Below are positions 16,406 to 26,415 of a DNA stretch of 64,000 nucleotides, piece after piece (position 1 is the first letter of the stretch; each line of letters starts with the position of its first letter). The notes under the pieces were generated by a model. It had not been told where the DNA came from, did not search any database, and was given only the letters and a program-made list of their open reading frames with translations. The DNA is from Azospirillum lipoferum. Lineage in GTDB: Bacteria > Pseudomonadota > Alphaproteobacteria > Azospirillales > Azospirillaceae. The translations under genes and the position numbers were made by a program. Location: assembly GCF_024170005.1 (NCBI RefSeq), contig NZ_JALJXJ010000007.1:362989-426988 (forward strand), read 5' to 3'.

Positions 16406-19400
16406 ATGTTTCAGGCGATCGTCGCCTTCAGCCTGCGCCAGCGCGTCTTCGTCCTCGTCGCGTCGGCCATCCTCGTCGCCTGGGGATTGTTCGTCGCGCG
16501 CGACGTGCCCATCGACCTGCTGCCGGAGTTGCGCCAGCCGACGGTCAACGTCGTCACCGAATCGGGCAGCCTCGCAGCCGAGGAGGTGGAGCAGCTGGTC
16601 ACCGTGCCGATCGAATCGGCACTCAGCGGCATCGCCGGAGTGACGCGCGTCCGCAGCACCTCCAGCGCCTCCTTCTCGCGGGTGATGGCGGTCTTCGCCT
16701 GGGGAACCAACCCGCAGCTGAACCGCCAGCTGGTGATGGAGCGTCTGGCGCAGGTACGCGACCGTCTGCCGGCCGGGCTTCAGCCACAGATGGCGCCGAT
16801 GTCGGCGGCGACCGGGCTGATCATGCATATGGGCGTCACCGGCGGGGCGGACCCGATGGCGCTGCGCGACTATGTCGAGCTGGTGCTGCGTCCGCGCATC
16901 CTGGCGCAGGAGGGTGTCGCCCAGGCTTTCCTGATCGGCGGTCAGGTGAAGACCTTCCGCTTCACGCCCGACCCCGTGGCGATGAACGACCTCGGCATCA
17001 CGCTGCAACAGGTGGAACAGGCGCTGACCGCCTTCGGCACCAACAGCAGCGGCGGCTTCGCCGAGACGCGCGGCCAGGAATTCCCTATCCGCAACATCGG
17101 CAAGTCCAGCCGGCTGGAGGACATGCGCAAGCTGGTCGTCGCCTACCGCGACGGCACGCCGGTGCTGCTGAGCCAGATCGGCAGCGTGGAATTCTCGGCA
17201 AGGCTGAAGCGCGGCGACGGCGCCTTCAACGGCATTCCCTCCGTCAATGTCGCCATCGTCAAGCATCCGTCGGCCAACACGGTGCAGGTGGATGCGGCGA
17301 TCCGGCAGCTGCTGGCCGACATGCAGGCCACGGCACCATCGGGGATCAAGCTCGGCCAGATCTCCTACAGCCAGGCCGACATGATCAACGAGGCGATTGC
17401 CAATGTCGGCGACATCCTGCGCGACGGCGTGATCATCGTCGCGGTCGTGCTGATGCTGTTCCTGGCGAATGTCCGTTCGACGGCGATCTCGCTGCTCGCC
17501 ATTCCGATTTCGCTGGTGGTCAGTGTCCTGGTCTTCCACATGATCGGCGCGACATTGAACACCATGACGCTGGGCGGCATCGCCATCGCACTGGGCGAGC
17601 TGGTCGACGATTCGGTGGTCGACGTGGAGAACATCCTGCGCCGGCTGGGCGAGAACCGGAAACAGGAAAAGCCGGAACCGGTCATGACCGTCATCGCCCG
17701 CGCCTCGCAGGAGGTGCGGTCGGGCATCGTCTATGCGACCGCCATCATCCTGCTGGTCTTCATCCCGCTGTTCGCCATGCCGGGCCAGCCCGGCCGGATG
17801 TTCGGCCCGCTGGCGATGGCCTATATCGTATCGATCTTCGCCAGTCTGGTGGTTTCGGTCACGATCACGCCCGTGTTGGCCTCCTACCTGTTCCCGCGCA
17901 TGCGCGGGCTGGAGAATTCGCATGAGGGCCGGTTCCTATGCTGGCTGAAGCAGCTGAACCGCCGCGGCCTGATGTGGGTGTTCGACCGGTCGCGCCAGGT
18001 GCTGATCGGCGTCGGCATCGCCGTGGTGCTGGCCGCCGCCTCGGTCCCGCTGCTGCCGCGCTCCTTCCTGCCGGAATTCAACGAAGGCAACATCTATGTC
18101 ACCCTTCTGCTGAATCCGGGAACCTCGCTGGAGGAATCCTACCGGATCGGCCATATGGCCGAGCAGATCATCATGCAGGTTCCGGAGGTGAAGGCGATAT
18201 CGCGCCGCGCCGGCCGGTACGAGCAGGACGCCGACGGGGATCCGGTCAACGACAACGAGATGCCGATCAAGATCGTGCTGGATCAGGGCCGCAGCCGGCA
18301 CGAGGTGATGGCCGACATCCGCCGCCGGCTGTCGATCTTCTCCGCCGACCTGTCGGTGACGCAGTTCCTGACCGAACGCATGCAGTCGGAGGACAGCGGT
18401 GTCCGCGGCGCCATCATCCTGAAGATCTACGGCCAGAATCTGGCCACCCTGCGCACGCTGGCGGAACGGTTCCGCGAGAAATTCTCCAACATTCCCGGTC
18501 TGGTCGATCTGCTGGTCGAACAGCAGCAGTTCACGCCGCAGCTGCGCGTCACCGTCGATTACGAGCGGGCCGAAATGTTCGGCATCACGCCGGCTGCCGT
18601 CACCCAGGCGCTGGAAAGCTTCACCGGCGGGCGGACGGTGTCGCAGATCATCGATGGCCTCCGTCGCTATGACGTGGTCATGCGCCTGAACGACGGCGAC
18701 CGTGCCCCGGAAAAGCTGGGGCTGCTGCGGATCGACACGCCGTCGGGATCCGTCGCGCTGTCGTCCTTCGCCACCATCTCGGTCACGCCCGGCCCCAGCC
18801 TGATCCTGCGTGAAGACGCCGTGCGGCGCATCGCTGTGATGGCGAACACCGACGGCTCGGATACCGCCAAGATCGTTGCCGAGATGCGGGAACTCATCGC
18901 GTCCACCCCCCTGCCCGTCGGCTACCGCACTAGCCTGGAGGGCAGCTTCCGGGAGGGCGAGAGCGGCCGGATGATGATGGCGATCCTGACGCCGATCTCC
19001 ATCGCCCTGATCTTCCTGGTTCTGCACCAGCGCTTCCGGTCCTGGCGACTGTGCCTGATCGTCATGGGCAATATCCCGCTGGCGGTGGCGGGCAGCGTCG
19101 CCGCCCTGTGGATTTCCGGGCAGGATCTGAGCCTGGCGGCATTGATCGGCTTCATTGCCGTGACGGGTGTCGCCGTGCGCAACAGCCTTCTGAAGGTCAG
19201 CCACTTCATCAACCTCAACCTGCATGAAGGCATGCCGATCGGGCGGGAGCTGATCCTGCGCGGATGTGCGGAACGGCTGACGCCGGTGCTGATGACGGCG
19301 ATGGCGGCGGGGTTGGCGTTGATCCCGCTGCTGTTCGTCAACGACCGGGCCGGTACCGAAATCCTGCAGCCGGTGGCCGTGGCGATCTTCGGCGGACTGA

Positions 19401-19516
19401 TCAGTTCCACCCTGCTCGACACCTTCACCACCCCGCTGCTGTTCGAACTGTTCGGCCAGCGCGAAATCTGCCGGGTCATCGCCACCGACTCCGCGCTGGC
19501 CTACGAGACGTTCTGA
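16406..19516 (+). CDS. RND efflux pump, CusA/CzcA-like
   Basis: A 1036-residue inner-membrane proton-driven exporter with the RND layout: TM1 (about 12-30), a large periplasmic domain, a TM2-6 block, a second periplasmic domain and a TM8-12 block. The TM4 segment LGGIAIALGELVDDSVVDVEN (acidic residues E398, D401, D402, D406, E408) resembles heavy-metal-efflux members such as CusA (GGIAIAxGxxVDxxxVxxEN). No outer-membrane channel gene follows. A metal or small cationic compound is the likely substrate, but the pore residues that would settle it are not diagnostic by eye. A GC-rich hairpin follows the stop. Confidence 0.88.
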   Translation: MFQAIVAFSLRQRVFVLVASAILVAWGLFVARDVPIDLLPELRQPTVNVVTESGSLAAEEVEQLVTVPIESALSGIAGVTRVRSTSSASFSRVMAVFAWGTNPQLNRQLVMERLAQVRDRLPAGLQPQMAPMSAATGLIMHMGVTGGADPMALRDYVELVLRPRILAQEGVAQAFLIGGQVKTFRFTPDPVAMNDLGITLQQVEQALTAFGTNSSGGFAETRGQEFPIRNIGKSSRLEDMRKLVVAYRDGTPVLLSQIGSVEFSARLKRGDGAFNGIPSVNVAIVKHPSANTVQVDAAIRQLLADMQATAPSGIKLGQISYSQADMINEAIANVGDILRDGVIIVAVVLMLFLANVRSTAISLLAIPISLVVSVLVFHMIGATLNTMTLGGIAIALGELVDDSVVDVENILRRLGENRKQEKPEPVMTVIARASQEVRSGIVYATAIILLVFIPLFAMPGQPGRMFGPLAMAYIVSIFASLVVSVTITPVLASYLFPRMRGLENSHEGRFLCWLKQLNRRGLMWVFDRSRQVLIGVGIAVVLAAASVPLLPRSFLPEFNEGNIYVTLLLNPGTSLEESYRIGHMAEQIIMQVPEVKAISRRAGRYEQDADGDPVNDNEMPIKIVLDQGRSRHEVMADIRRRLSIFSADLSVTQFLTERMQSEDSGVRGAIILKIYGQNLATLRTLAERFREKFSNIPGLVDLLVEQQQFTPQLRVTVDYERAEMFGITPAAVTQALESFTGGRTVSQIIDGLRRYDVVMRLNDGDRAPEKLGLLRIDTPSGSVALSSFATISVTPGPSLILREDAVRRIAVMANTDGSDTAKIVAEMRELIASTPLPVGYRTSLEGSFREGESGRMMMAILTPISIALIFLVLHQRFRSWRLCLIVMGNIPLAVAGSVAALWISGQDLSLAALIGFIAVTGVAVRNSLLKVSHFINLNLHEGMPIGRELILRGCAERLTPVLMTAMAAGLALIPLLFVNDRAGTEILQPVAVAIFGGLISSTLLDTFTTPLLFELFGQREICRVIATDSALAYETF

Positions 19517-19529
19517 CAGATCATCGCCA

Positions 19530-19558
19530 GGGGCGCGGCCGTTCGGTTGCCGCGCCCC
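19530..19558 (+). terminator. GC-rich hairpin after the RND pump gene
   Basis: GGGGCGCGGC (19530-19539) pairs with GCCGCGCCCC (19549-19558) around a 9-base loop, 14 bp after the stop. The following sequence is pyrimidine-rich but has no clean T-run. Confidence 0.6.
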
Positions 19559-19762
19559 GGCCGGTCCGCTTCGTCCCCTTCCTCTTTGGTTTCCGTCAGG
19601 TTTCCTCTTCGTTGGGGAGGCCTGCGCACGCCTGCCGACCCGACGCAGCCATCCCCGGGCAGCGGAAGGCCGGCGCACGGCAGCAGTCCTCCATTGTTTT
19701 TCCGGTGAAGTCAGAGAATCATAGGTAAAACGAAGCCGCATCGGTGAAAGAGGGGCGCCACA

Positions 19763-20578
19763 GTGAACGGAACCGATACCGACCCAACCGACATGTCCGC
19801 CGATATGCCCGACACTCCGGACCGGGAGCGGCGATACTCGGCCCCGGCGCTGGAAAAGGGGTTGGACATCCTGGAATTCCTGTCCGAATGCCGCGATCCC
19901 CAGTCGTTGCAGCAGATCGGCGACGGGGTGGGGCGGACCAAGGGCGAGATCTTCCGTATGGTCTCGGTACTGGCGCAGCGCGGCTATATCGAGCGGCTGG
20001 AGGGTGACGACCGCTTCCGCGTCACCGACCGGCTGTTCCGGCTGGGCATGAACCGGCCGGTCAACCGCTCCCTGGTCGAGATCGCCCTGCCCCTCATGAA
20101 CGCCTTCGCCGAGAAGACCGGCTATTCCTGTCATCTCGCCGTGATGTCGGGCACGCAGATCGCCGTGGTGGCGCGGGTGGAGAGCACCAGCCACATCGGC
20201 TTCACCGTCCGCATCGGCTACCGCCAGCCGCTCGTCCTCACCGGCTCCGGCCATTGCCTGATGGCCTTCATCAGCGCCCGGCGGCGCCATGCCCTGTATG
20301 AGGAGCTGCGGCGGGAGGATCCCTGGATCGACCTGGATGCGCTGACCCGCAACCTGGACGCCATCCGTGCCGCCGGCCATGTCGCCCGCCCCAGCGGAAT
20401 CACCGAGGCGGTGGTCGATCTTTCCTGCCCGGTGATCGACCGGCGGGAGGGTGGCGCGGTCGCCGCCCTGACCTGCCCCTATCTGCGCACCCGGCAGGTC
20501 CCGAAGGAGCCGGAGGAAATCCTGGCCGCCCTGGACGAAGCCACCCGGCGTATATCGGAAATCTTTTCGTTGGACTGA
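19763..20578 (+). CDS. IclR-family transcriptional regulator
   Basis: A 271-residue regulator. The winged-helix DNA-binding domain lies at about residues 27-88 (APALEKGLDILEFL..QQIGDGVGRTKGEIFRMVSVL) and the IclR effector domain at about 95-262. IclR proteins bind small metabolites, often sugar acids, and repress or activate adjacent catabolic operons. It is encoded just upstream of the sugar transport and catabolism genes on the same strand and is the obvious candidate regulator. A 15-bp palindrome between it and the first enzyme gene is a candidate operator. Confidence 0.9.
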   Translation: MNGTDTDPTDMSADMPDTPDRERRYSAPALEKGLDILEFLSECRDPQSLQQIGDGVGRTKGEIFRMVSVLAQRGYIERLEGDDRFRVTDRLFRLGMNRPVNRSLVEIALPLMNAFAEKTGYSCHLAVMSGTQIAVVARVESTSHIGFTVRIGYRQPLVLTGSGHCLMAFISARRRHALYEELRREDPWIDLDALTRNLDAIRAAGHVARPSGITEAVVDLSCPVIDRREGGAVAALTCPYLRTRQVPKEPEEILAALDEATRRISEIFSLD

Positions 20579-20624
20579 CAGATCGATTTACAGGCGGAAC
20601 AGCGATGTGTATATAAAACATGCG

Positions 20625-20639
20625 ATCCGCGATGCGGAT
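20625..20639. promoter_or_regulatory. Candidate IclR operator (ATCCGC-GAT-GCGGAT)
   Basis: A perfect 6-3-6 inverted repeat lies between the IclR gene and the SDR gene, about 100 bp before the SDR start, next to an A/T-rich stretch (TGTATATAAAACAT). IclR sites are commonly imperfect palindromes of about this size. The assignment to this regulator rests on position only. Confidence 0.4.
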
Positions 20640-20709
20640 TGTATCAACTACGGCGCATCCGGCAATAATCCAGTCAAGCCGGACGTCGCGCCTTGGGATC
20701 GAGCCTTAG

Positions 20710-21483
<774 letters not shown>

Positions 21484-21561
21484 CCGGCCCCCGGCCGGTT
21501 CGGCCGGTCCGCGACGACAACAAGAAACGGCGGTGCCAATCGCACCGGATGGGGAGGAGCC

Positions 21562-23148
21562 ATGCAGCAAGCGTCGCTCGACACGGTCCCCGAGCGGTTC
21601 CCCCCTGGGCTGAACCAGGCGCCGGCGGGAATCGAGCTGCTGAGGCTGGACAACATCACCAAGCGGTTCCCCGGCGTGCTGGCGCTGGACGGCGTCGGCT
21701 TCGACCTGCGGCGCGGCGAGGTCCATGCACTGTGCGGCGAGAACGGGGCCGGCAAATCGACGCTGATGAAGATCATCAGCGGCCAGTACCAGCCCGACGA
21801 GGGCGGCATCACCTACAAGGGCGAGGTCCGGCGCTTCGCCTCCTCGCTCGACGCCGAACGGGCGGGCATCGCCATCATCCACCAGGAACTGAACCTCGTT
21901 CCGCATCTGAGCGTGGCCGAGAACATCTTCCTGGCGCGGGAGCCGAAACGCGGCTGGTTCGTGGACCGCACCGCGCTGCGCCGGCAGGCCCGGGCCTGCC
22001 TGGACCGGCTGGGCGTCGACATCCGCCCCGACGCGCCGGTGAAATCGCTGTCGGTCGCCCAGTGCCAGATGGTGGAAATCGCCAAGGCGCTGTCGCTGAA
22101 CGCCGAGATCGTCATCATGGACGAGCCGACCTCGTCCCTGACCGAATCCGAAACCGCCCTGCTGTTCCAGGTGATCCGGGAATTGAAGGAACAGGGGGTG
22201 GGGATCGTCTACATCTCGCACCGGCTGGACGAGATGGCGCTGATCGTCGATCGCGTGACGGTTCTGCGCGATGGCCGGTACGTCGACACCCGCAATTTCG
22301 CCGACACCTGCGTCGACGAGATCGTGGCGCTGATGGTCGGCCGTTCACTCGACGACAAGTTTCCGGAGCGAACCTCAATCCCCACCGCCGATGTTCTGAT
22401 GGATGTGCGCGGGCTGACCCGCCGCGGCGTCTTCCACGATGTCGGGTTCGAGCTGCGGCGCGGCGAGATCCTGGGCTTCGCCGGGCTGATGGGCGCCGGC
22501 CGCACCGAGGTGGCGCGGGCGATCTTCGGCGCCGACCCGCTGGACACCGGAACCATCCGGCTGGGTGAGCGCGAGATCACGGTGAAGACCCCGCGCGACG
22601 CCATCGCCCACGGCATCGCCTATCTGTCGGAGGACCGCAAGAGCCACGGCTTGGCGGTCAAGATGTCAGTCACCCAGAACCTGACGCTGGCCAACATGGG
22701 GGCCGTGTCCAACACCCTGGGTTTCATCGACCGCAAGGCGGAGGAACAGGCGGCTTGGCGCTATATCCAGATGCTCTCGATCCGTACGCCGTCACCGCAT
22801 CAGGTGGCCCGCCTGCTGTCGGGCGGCAACCAGCAGAAGATCGTCATCGCCAAGTGGCTGTTCCGCCAATCGCGCATCCTGTTCTTCGATGAGCCGACGC
22901 GCGGCATCGACGTGGGCGCCAAGTTCGCCATCTACCAGCTTCTCGACCGGCTGGCCGCCGAAGGGATCGGCGTGGTGCTGATCAGCTCCGAACTGCCGGA
23001 GATCCTCGGCCTGACCGACCGTGTCGCCGTCTTCCATGAAGGCCGGATCACCGCCGTGCTGAACACGCGCGAGACCAGCCAGGAAGAGATCATGCATTTC
23101 GCCTCGGGCCACGGCCGCCCGGCGGCACCGGGAGCCGAAACGACATGA
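21562..23148 (+). CDS. Ribose-type (CUT2) sugar ABC importer, double ATPase
   Basis: A 528-residue protein with two ABC domains in tandem, as in RbsA/XylG/AraG. The first has Walker A GENGAGKST (59-67) and Walker B VIIMDEP. The second has the usual degenerate Walker A (GLMGAGRTE, about 309-317) with signature LSGGNQQK (about 418-425) and Walker B ILFFDEP. It would energise uptake of a monosaccharide through the permease that follows; the genes overlap by four bases (ATGA, 23145-23148). A GGGGAGGAG site precedes the ATG. Context points to L-fucose, D-arabinose or a related sugar. Confidence 0.92.
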   Translation: MQQASLDTVPERFPPGLNQAPAGIELLRLDNITKRFPGVLALDGVGFDLRRGEVHALCGENGAGKSTLMKIISGQYQPDEGGITYKGEVRRFASSLDAERAGIAIIHQELNLVPHLSVAENIFLAREPKRGWFVDRTALRRQARACLDRLGVDIRPDAPVKSLSVAQCQMVEIAKALSLNAEIVIMDEPTSSLTESETALLFQVIRELKEQGVGIVYISHRLDEMALIVDRVTVLRDGRYVDTRNFADTCVDEIVALMVGRSLDDKFPERTSIPTADVLMDVRGLTRRGVFHDVGFELRRGEILGFAGLMGAGRTEVARAIFGADPLDTGTIRLGEREITVKTPRDAIAHGIAYLSEDRKSHGLAVKMSVTQNLTLANMGAVSNTLGFIDRKAEEQAAWRYIQMLSIRTPSPHQVARLLSGGNQQKIVIAKWLFRQSRILFFDEPTRGIDVGAKFAIYQLLDRLAAEGIGVVLISSELPEILGLTDRVAVFHEGRITAVLNTRETSQEEIMHFASGHGRPAAPGAETT

Positions 23149-24230
23149 GCAATCCTACAACCAAAGCCATTGACGCCACGTCGCCCACGGCCGCTTCCCC
23201 GCGCCAGCCGACCAGCGACGGTCCGCAGGCGATGAACGGCCGGATGATGAACGACCGGCGCAAGGACCTGATCCAGAAATTCGCGGCACTCGCCGGGCTT
23301 CTGGTGCTGGTCACCGTCTTCTCCATGACCAGCGACGCCTTTTTCAGCGTCGGCAACGGCATGACCATCGCCTTGCAGGTGACTTCCATCGCCTATCTCG
23401 GCATCGCCGCGACCTGCGTTATCATCACCGGCGGCATCGACCTGTCGGTCGGCTCCGTCCTGGCGCTGGCCGGGGTGGTTGCGGCGCTGGCGGTCAAGGC
23501 GGGCGCGCCGGTACCGCTCGGCATGGGGCTGGGCATCCTGGTCGGCGCCTTCTGCGGCCTGCTGAACGGGTTGTGCGTGACGCGGCTGAAGCTGCCGCCC
23601 TTCATCGCCACCCTGGGCATGATGATGGTGGCGCGCGGCGTCGCGTTGCAGATCACCGGCGCCCGTGCCGTATCGGGGCTGGGCGAGTCCTTCGGCGAGC
23701 TCGGCAACGGCGCCATGTTCCGCATCGTCCGCATCGGCGAGGACGGCTTTCCCGACGTGGTCTTCCCCGGCATCCCTTATCCGGTGGTGCTGATGGTGGT
23801 GATCGCCATCGCCGTGGCGATCATGCTGAGCCGCACCACGCTGGGCCGTCACATCTACGCTGTGGGATCGAACGCCGAAGCGGCCCGGCTGTCCGGCGTC
23901 AATGTCGCCGGCGTCACCCTGTTCACCTATGTGCTGTCCGGCACGCTGGCCGGGCTGACCGGCTGCGTGCTGATGTCCCGCCTCGTCACCGCCCAGCCGA
24001 ACGAGGGCGTGATGTACGAGCTGGACGCCATCGCCAGCGCCGTCATCGGCGGCACCTCGCTGATCGGCGGTGTGGGCACGATTTCCGGCACCGCCATCGG
24101 TGCCTTCGTGATCGGCATCCTGCGCAACGGGCTGAACATGAACGGCGTATCGGCCTTCACCCAGCAGATCATCATCGGTCTGGTCATTCTGCTGACCGTC
24201 TGGATCGACCAGATCCGCAACCGGCGCTGA
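23145..24230 (+). CDS. Ribose-type sugar ABC importer permease (RbsC family)
   Basis: A 361-residue inner-membrane permease with a cytoplasmic N-terminal tail of about 45 residues, then about ten spans. The family motifs GGIDLSVGSVLAL and GSNAEAARLSGVNV are present. It forms the channel for the double ATPase, with which it is translationally coupled. The long hydrophilic N-terminus containing several Met residues leaves some doubt over the start; the coupled ATG at 23145 is the simplest choice. Confidence 0.92.
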   Translation: MSNPTTKAIDATSPTAASPRQPTSDGPQAMNGRMMNDRRKDLIQKFAALAGLLVLVTVFSMTSDAFFSVGNGMTIALQVTSIAYLGIAATCVIITGGIDLSVGSVLALAGVVAALAVKAGAPVPLGMGLGILVGAFCGLLNGLCVTRLKLPPFIATLGMMMVARGVALQITGARAVSGLGESFGELGNGAMFRIVRIGEDGFPDVVFPGIPYPVVLMVVIAIAVAIMLSRTTLGRHIYAVGSNAEAARLSGVNVAGVTLFTYVLSGTLAGLTGCVLMSRLVTAQPNEGVMYELDAIASAVIGGTSLIGGVGTISGTAIGAFVIGILRNGLNMNGVSAFTQQIIIGLVILLTVWIDQIRNRR

Positions 24231-24303
24231 CCGGCGTTTTCGACCAGCAAACCTCTGCCCAAAACAAACCAATCGCCCAAAACAATCCATCGGGAGTGAA
24301 ACC

Positions 24304-25248
24304 ATGAAGCGCTTCGTTTCGGCCTGTCTGGCGTCCGCCATCGCTCTCGCAGCATGTTCGGCTCTGGCCGCGGATAAGGAAATCGCGGTGGTGGTGAAGA
24401 CCGTGAACTCCACCTTCTGGCAGAATGTGCAGAAGGGTGCGGCCACCGCCCAGAAGGAGGCGGACGGCTATACCATGACCTTCCAGGGTCCGGCGTCGGA
24501 ATCGGCCATCGCCGATCAGGTCAACATGGTGGAGAATGCGGTGAACCGGAAGGTCGCCGGCATCGTGCTCGCCCCCTCCGACCCCGATGCGCTGGTTCCG
24601 GCCCTGAAGAAGGCGTGGGAGGCCAAGATCCCGGTGGTGCTGATCGACTCCGCGATCGCCGACGCCGGCAAGCAGTATTATCAGGCCATGCTGTCCACCG
24701 ACAACGTCAAGGCGGGCGAGCTGTGCGCCAAGGCGCTGATCGACAAGGTCGGCACCAGCGGCAAGATCGCCGTCATGTCCTATGTCGCCGGCGCCGGGTC
24801 GGAGATCGGCCGGGTCGGCGGCTTCACCAAATACATCAAGGACCATTCGAAGCTGGAGATCGTCGGTCCCTTCTATTCCCAGTCGCAGATGGCGACGGCG
24901 CTGAACCAGACCACCGACGTGCTGGCCGCCAACCCCGACCTGAAGGGCATCTTCGGCGCCAACGAGCCGACCGCCATCGGCATGGGCCGCGCGCTCGCCC
25001 AGAGCGGCAAGGCCGGCCACATCACCGCGGTCGGCTTCGACGGCAACCAGGATCTCCAGGGCTTCGTCAAGGACGGCACGCTGGAGGCCATCGCCGTCCA
25101 GGGCTCCTACCAGATGGGCTATCTGGGGGTGCAGACCGCGGTCAAGCTGGTCAAGCGCGAGAAGGTCGAAAAGGCCATCGACACCGGCGTGGTGCTGGTC
25201 ACCAAGGCCAATCTGGCGACGCCGGAAGCCCAGAACGTCCTGTACTGA
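24304..25248 (+). CDS. Ribose-type periplasmic sugar-binding protein (RbsB family)
   Basis: A 314-residue periplasmic binding protein with a signal peptide (about residues 1-22, ending SALA) and a type 1 periplasmic fold. Typical features are VVVKTVNSTFWQNVQKGA at the start of the mature chain, IVLAPSDPDALVPAL, the hinge region and GFDGNQDLQGFVKDG. It captures the sugar for the importer encoded upstream. AATCCATCGGGAGTGAAACC before the ATG holds a GGGAG site. A hairpin after the stop probably stabilises this part of the mRNA or limits read-through, as often seen for binding-protein genes. Confidence 0.92.
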   Translation: MKRFVSACLASAIALAACSALAADKEIAVVVKTVNSTFWQNVQKGAATAQKEADGYTMTFQGPASESAIADQVNMVENAVNRKVAGIVLAPSDPDALVPALKKAWEAKIPVVLIDSAIADAGKQYYQAMLSTDNVKAGELCAKALIDKVGTSGKIAVMSYVAGAGSEIGRVGGFTKYIKDHSKLEIVGPFYSQSQMATALNQTTDVLAANPDLKGIFGANEPTAIGMGRALAQSGKAGHITAVGFDGNQDLQGFVKDGTLEAIAVQGSYQMGYLGVQTAVKLVKREKVEKAIDTGVVLVTKANLATPEAQNVLY

Positions 25249-25294
25249 GCCGGTTTCCTACCGACCGGCCGCACAGTCTCTTCTCCTGGCCTTG

Positions 25295-25330
25295 GGCGTG
25301 CGCGGCTCCCGGTCCCTCGCCGCGCACGCC
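25295..25330 (+). terminator. Intercistronic hairpin after the binding-protein gene
   Basis: GGCGTGCGCGG (25295-25305) pairs perfectly with CCGCGCACGCC (25320-25330) around a 14-base loop, followed by ACTTTCTTCC. It separates the binding-protein gene from the enzyme genes and could act as a partial terminator or an mRNA 3'-end stabiliser. Confidence 0.6.
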
Positions 25331-25374
25331 ACTTTCTTCCACATCGAATTTCCCGCAGCCGAGGCGATCCCCCC

Positions 25375-26412
25375 ATGACCTTGACCGACCGCCTGACCGA
25401 CCGCCGCACCTTACCGCGCTCCGGCCTGTCGCTCCCGGTGATCGGGCTGGGCTGCGCGCAGCTGGGCGGGCTCTACCGCCCCACCGACCCGGCCGAGGCC
25501 GACCGGCTCGTCGCGGCGGCCTGGGATGCCGGCATCCGCTATTTCGACACCGCCCCCTATTACGGCTATGGCCGGTCGGAGCGGCGGCTAGGTGCAGCAT
25601 TGTGCGACCGGCCGCGCGACGGGTTCGTGCTATCCACCAAGGTCGGCCGGCTGATCCGCCCCAACGCCGACGGTGCGCGTGTTCATGGCGTCGATGCCCA
25701 TGGCTGGGCCGATCCCCTGCCCTTCCACCCGGTCTATGATTACTCCCGCGACGGCATCCTGCGTTCGGTGGAGGATTCGTTCCAGCGCCTCGGCCTTGCC
25801 CGCATCGACATCCTCTATGTCCACGACATCGGCCGGGTCACCCATGGCGATGCCCACGCCCATCACTGGGAGGCGCTGACCCATGGCGGCGGCTTCCGTG
25901 CGCTGGAGGAGTTGCGGCGGGACGGCGCGGTGGCCGCCATCGGCCTCGGTGTCAACGAGTGGGAGGTGGCGCTGGACACGATGGACGAGGTCGATCTCGA
26001 CTGCACCATGCTGGCCGGCCGCTACACCCTGCTGGAACAGACCAGCCTGTCGCCCTTCCTGGAGCGCTGCCTCGCCGCCGGCAACCGGATCGTCGCCGCC
26101 GGGGTGTTCAATTCCGGCATCCTCGCCGGCAACGGCAAGTTCAACTATGCCGACGCCCCGCCGGAGACGGTGGCGCGGGTGGAGGCACTCGCCGCCGCCT
26201 GCCGCGAGTTCGACGTGGAGCTTCCCGCCGCCGCTTTGCAATTCCCGCTGGCTCATCCGGCGGTGGCATCCTGTGTCACCGGCGTGCGCAATGCAGGCCA
26301 GCTGGCGACTAATCTCGCCTGGGCCAGGGCACCGATCCCCGTCGCCTTCTGGCAGGCATTGAAGTCACGCGGCCTGTTGAATGAAGCGGCGCCTGTTCCG
26401 GTGGAGAGATAA
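25375..26412 (+). CDS. Aldo/keto reductase, L-fucose / D-threo-aldose 1-dehydrogenase type (copy 1)
   Basis: A 345-residue TIM-barrel oxidoreductase. The catalytic tetrad is visible as Asp58 and Tyr63 (YFDTAPYYGYG), Lys89 (STKVGR) and the His of ILYVHDIG. The N-terminal and active-site pattern, with the HPVYDYSRDGILRSVEDS segment, is that of the D-threo-aldose (L-fucose) dehydrogenases and pyridoxal 4-dehydrogenases, which oxidise the sugar C1 to a lactone. The lactonase gene starts three bases after this stop, which fits successive steps. A related enzyme is encoded at 30539-31567. Substrate preference between the two cannot be read from sequence. Confidence 0.85.
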   Translation: MTLTDRLTDRRTLPRSGLSLPVIGLGCAQLGGLYRPTDPAEADRLVAAAWDAGIRYFDTAPYYGYGRSERRLGAALCDRPRDGFVLSTKVGRLIRPNADGARVHGVDAHGWADPLPFHPVYDYSRDGILRSVEDSFQRLGLARIDILYVHDIGRVTHGDAHAHHWEALTHGGGFRALEELRRDGAVAAIGLGVNEWEVALDTMDEVDLDCTMLAGRYTLLEQTSLSPFLERCLAAGNRIVAAGVFNSGILAGNGKFNYADAPPETVARVEALAAACREFDVELPAAALQFPLAHPAVASCVTGVRNAGQLATNLAWARAPIPVAFWQALKSRGLLNEAAPVPVER

Positions 26413-26415
26413 GCG

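Noticed and set aside
15746..20380. Very long minus-strand open frames (700-800 codons) opposite the RND pump and IclR genes
   Set aside because: They are shadows caused by high GC; translations are His/Asp/Arg/Gln-rich and lack any motif, whereas the plus strand encodes complete known families.
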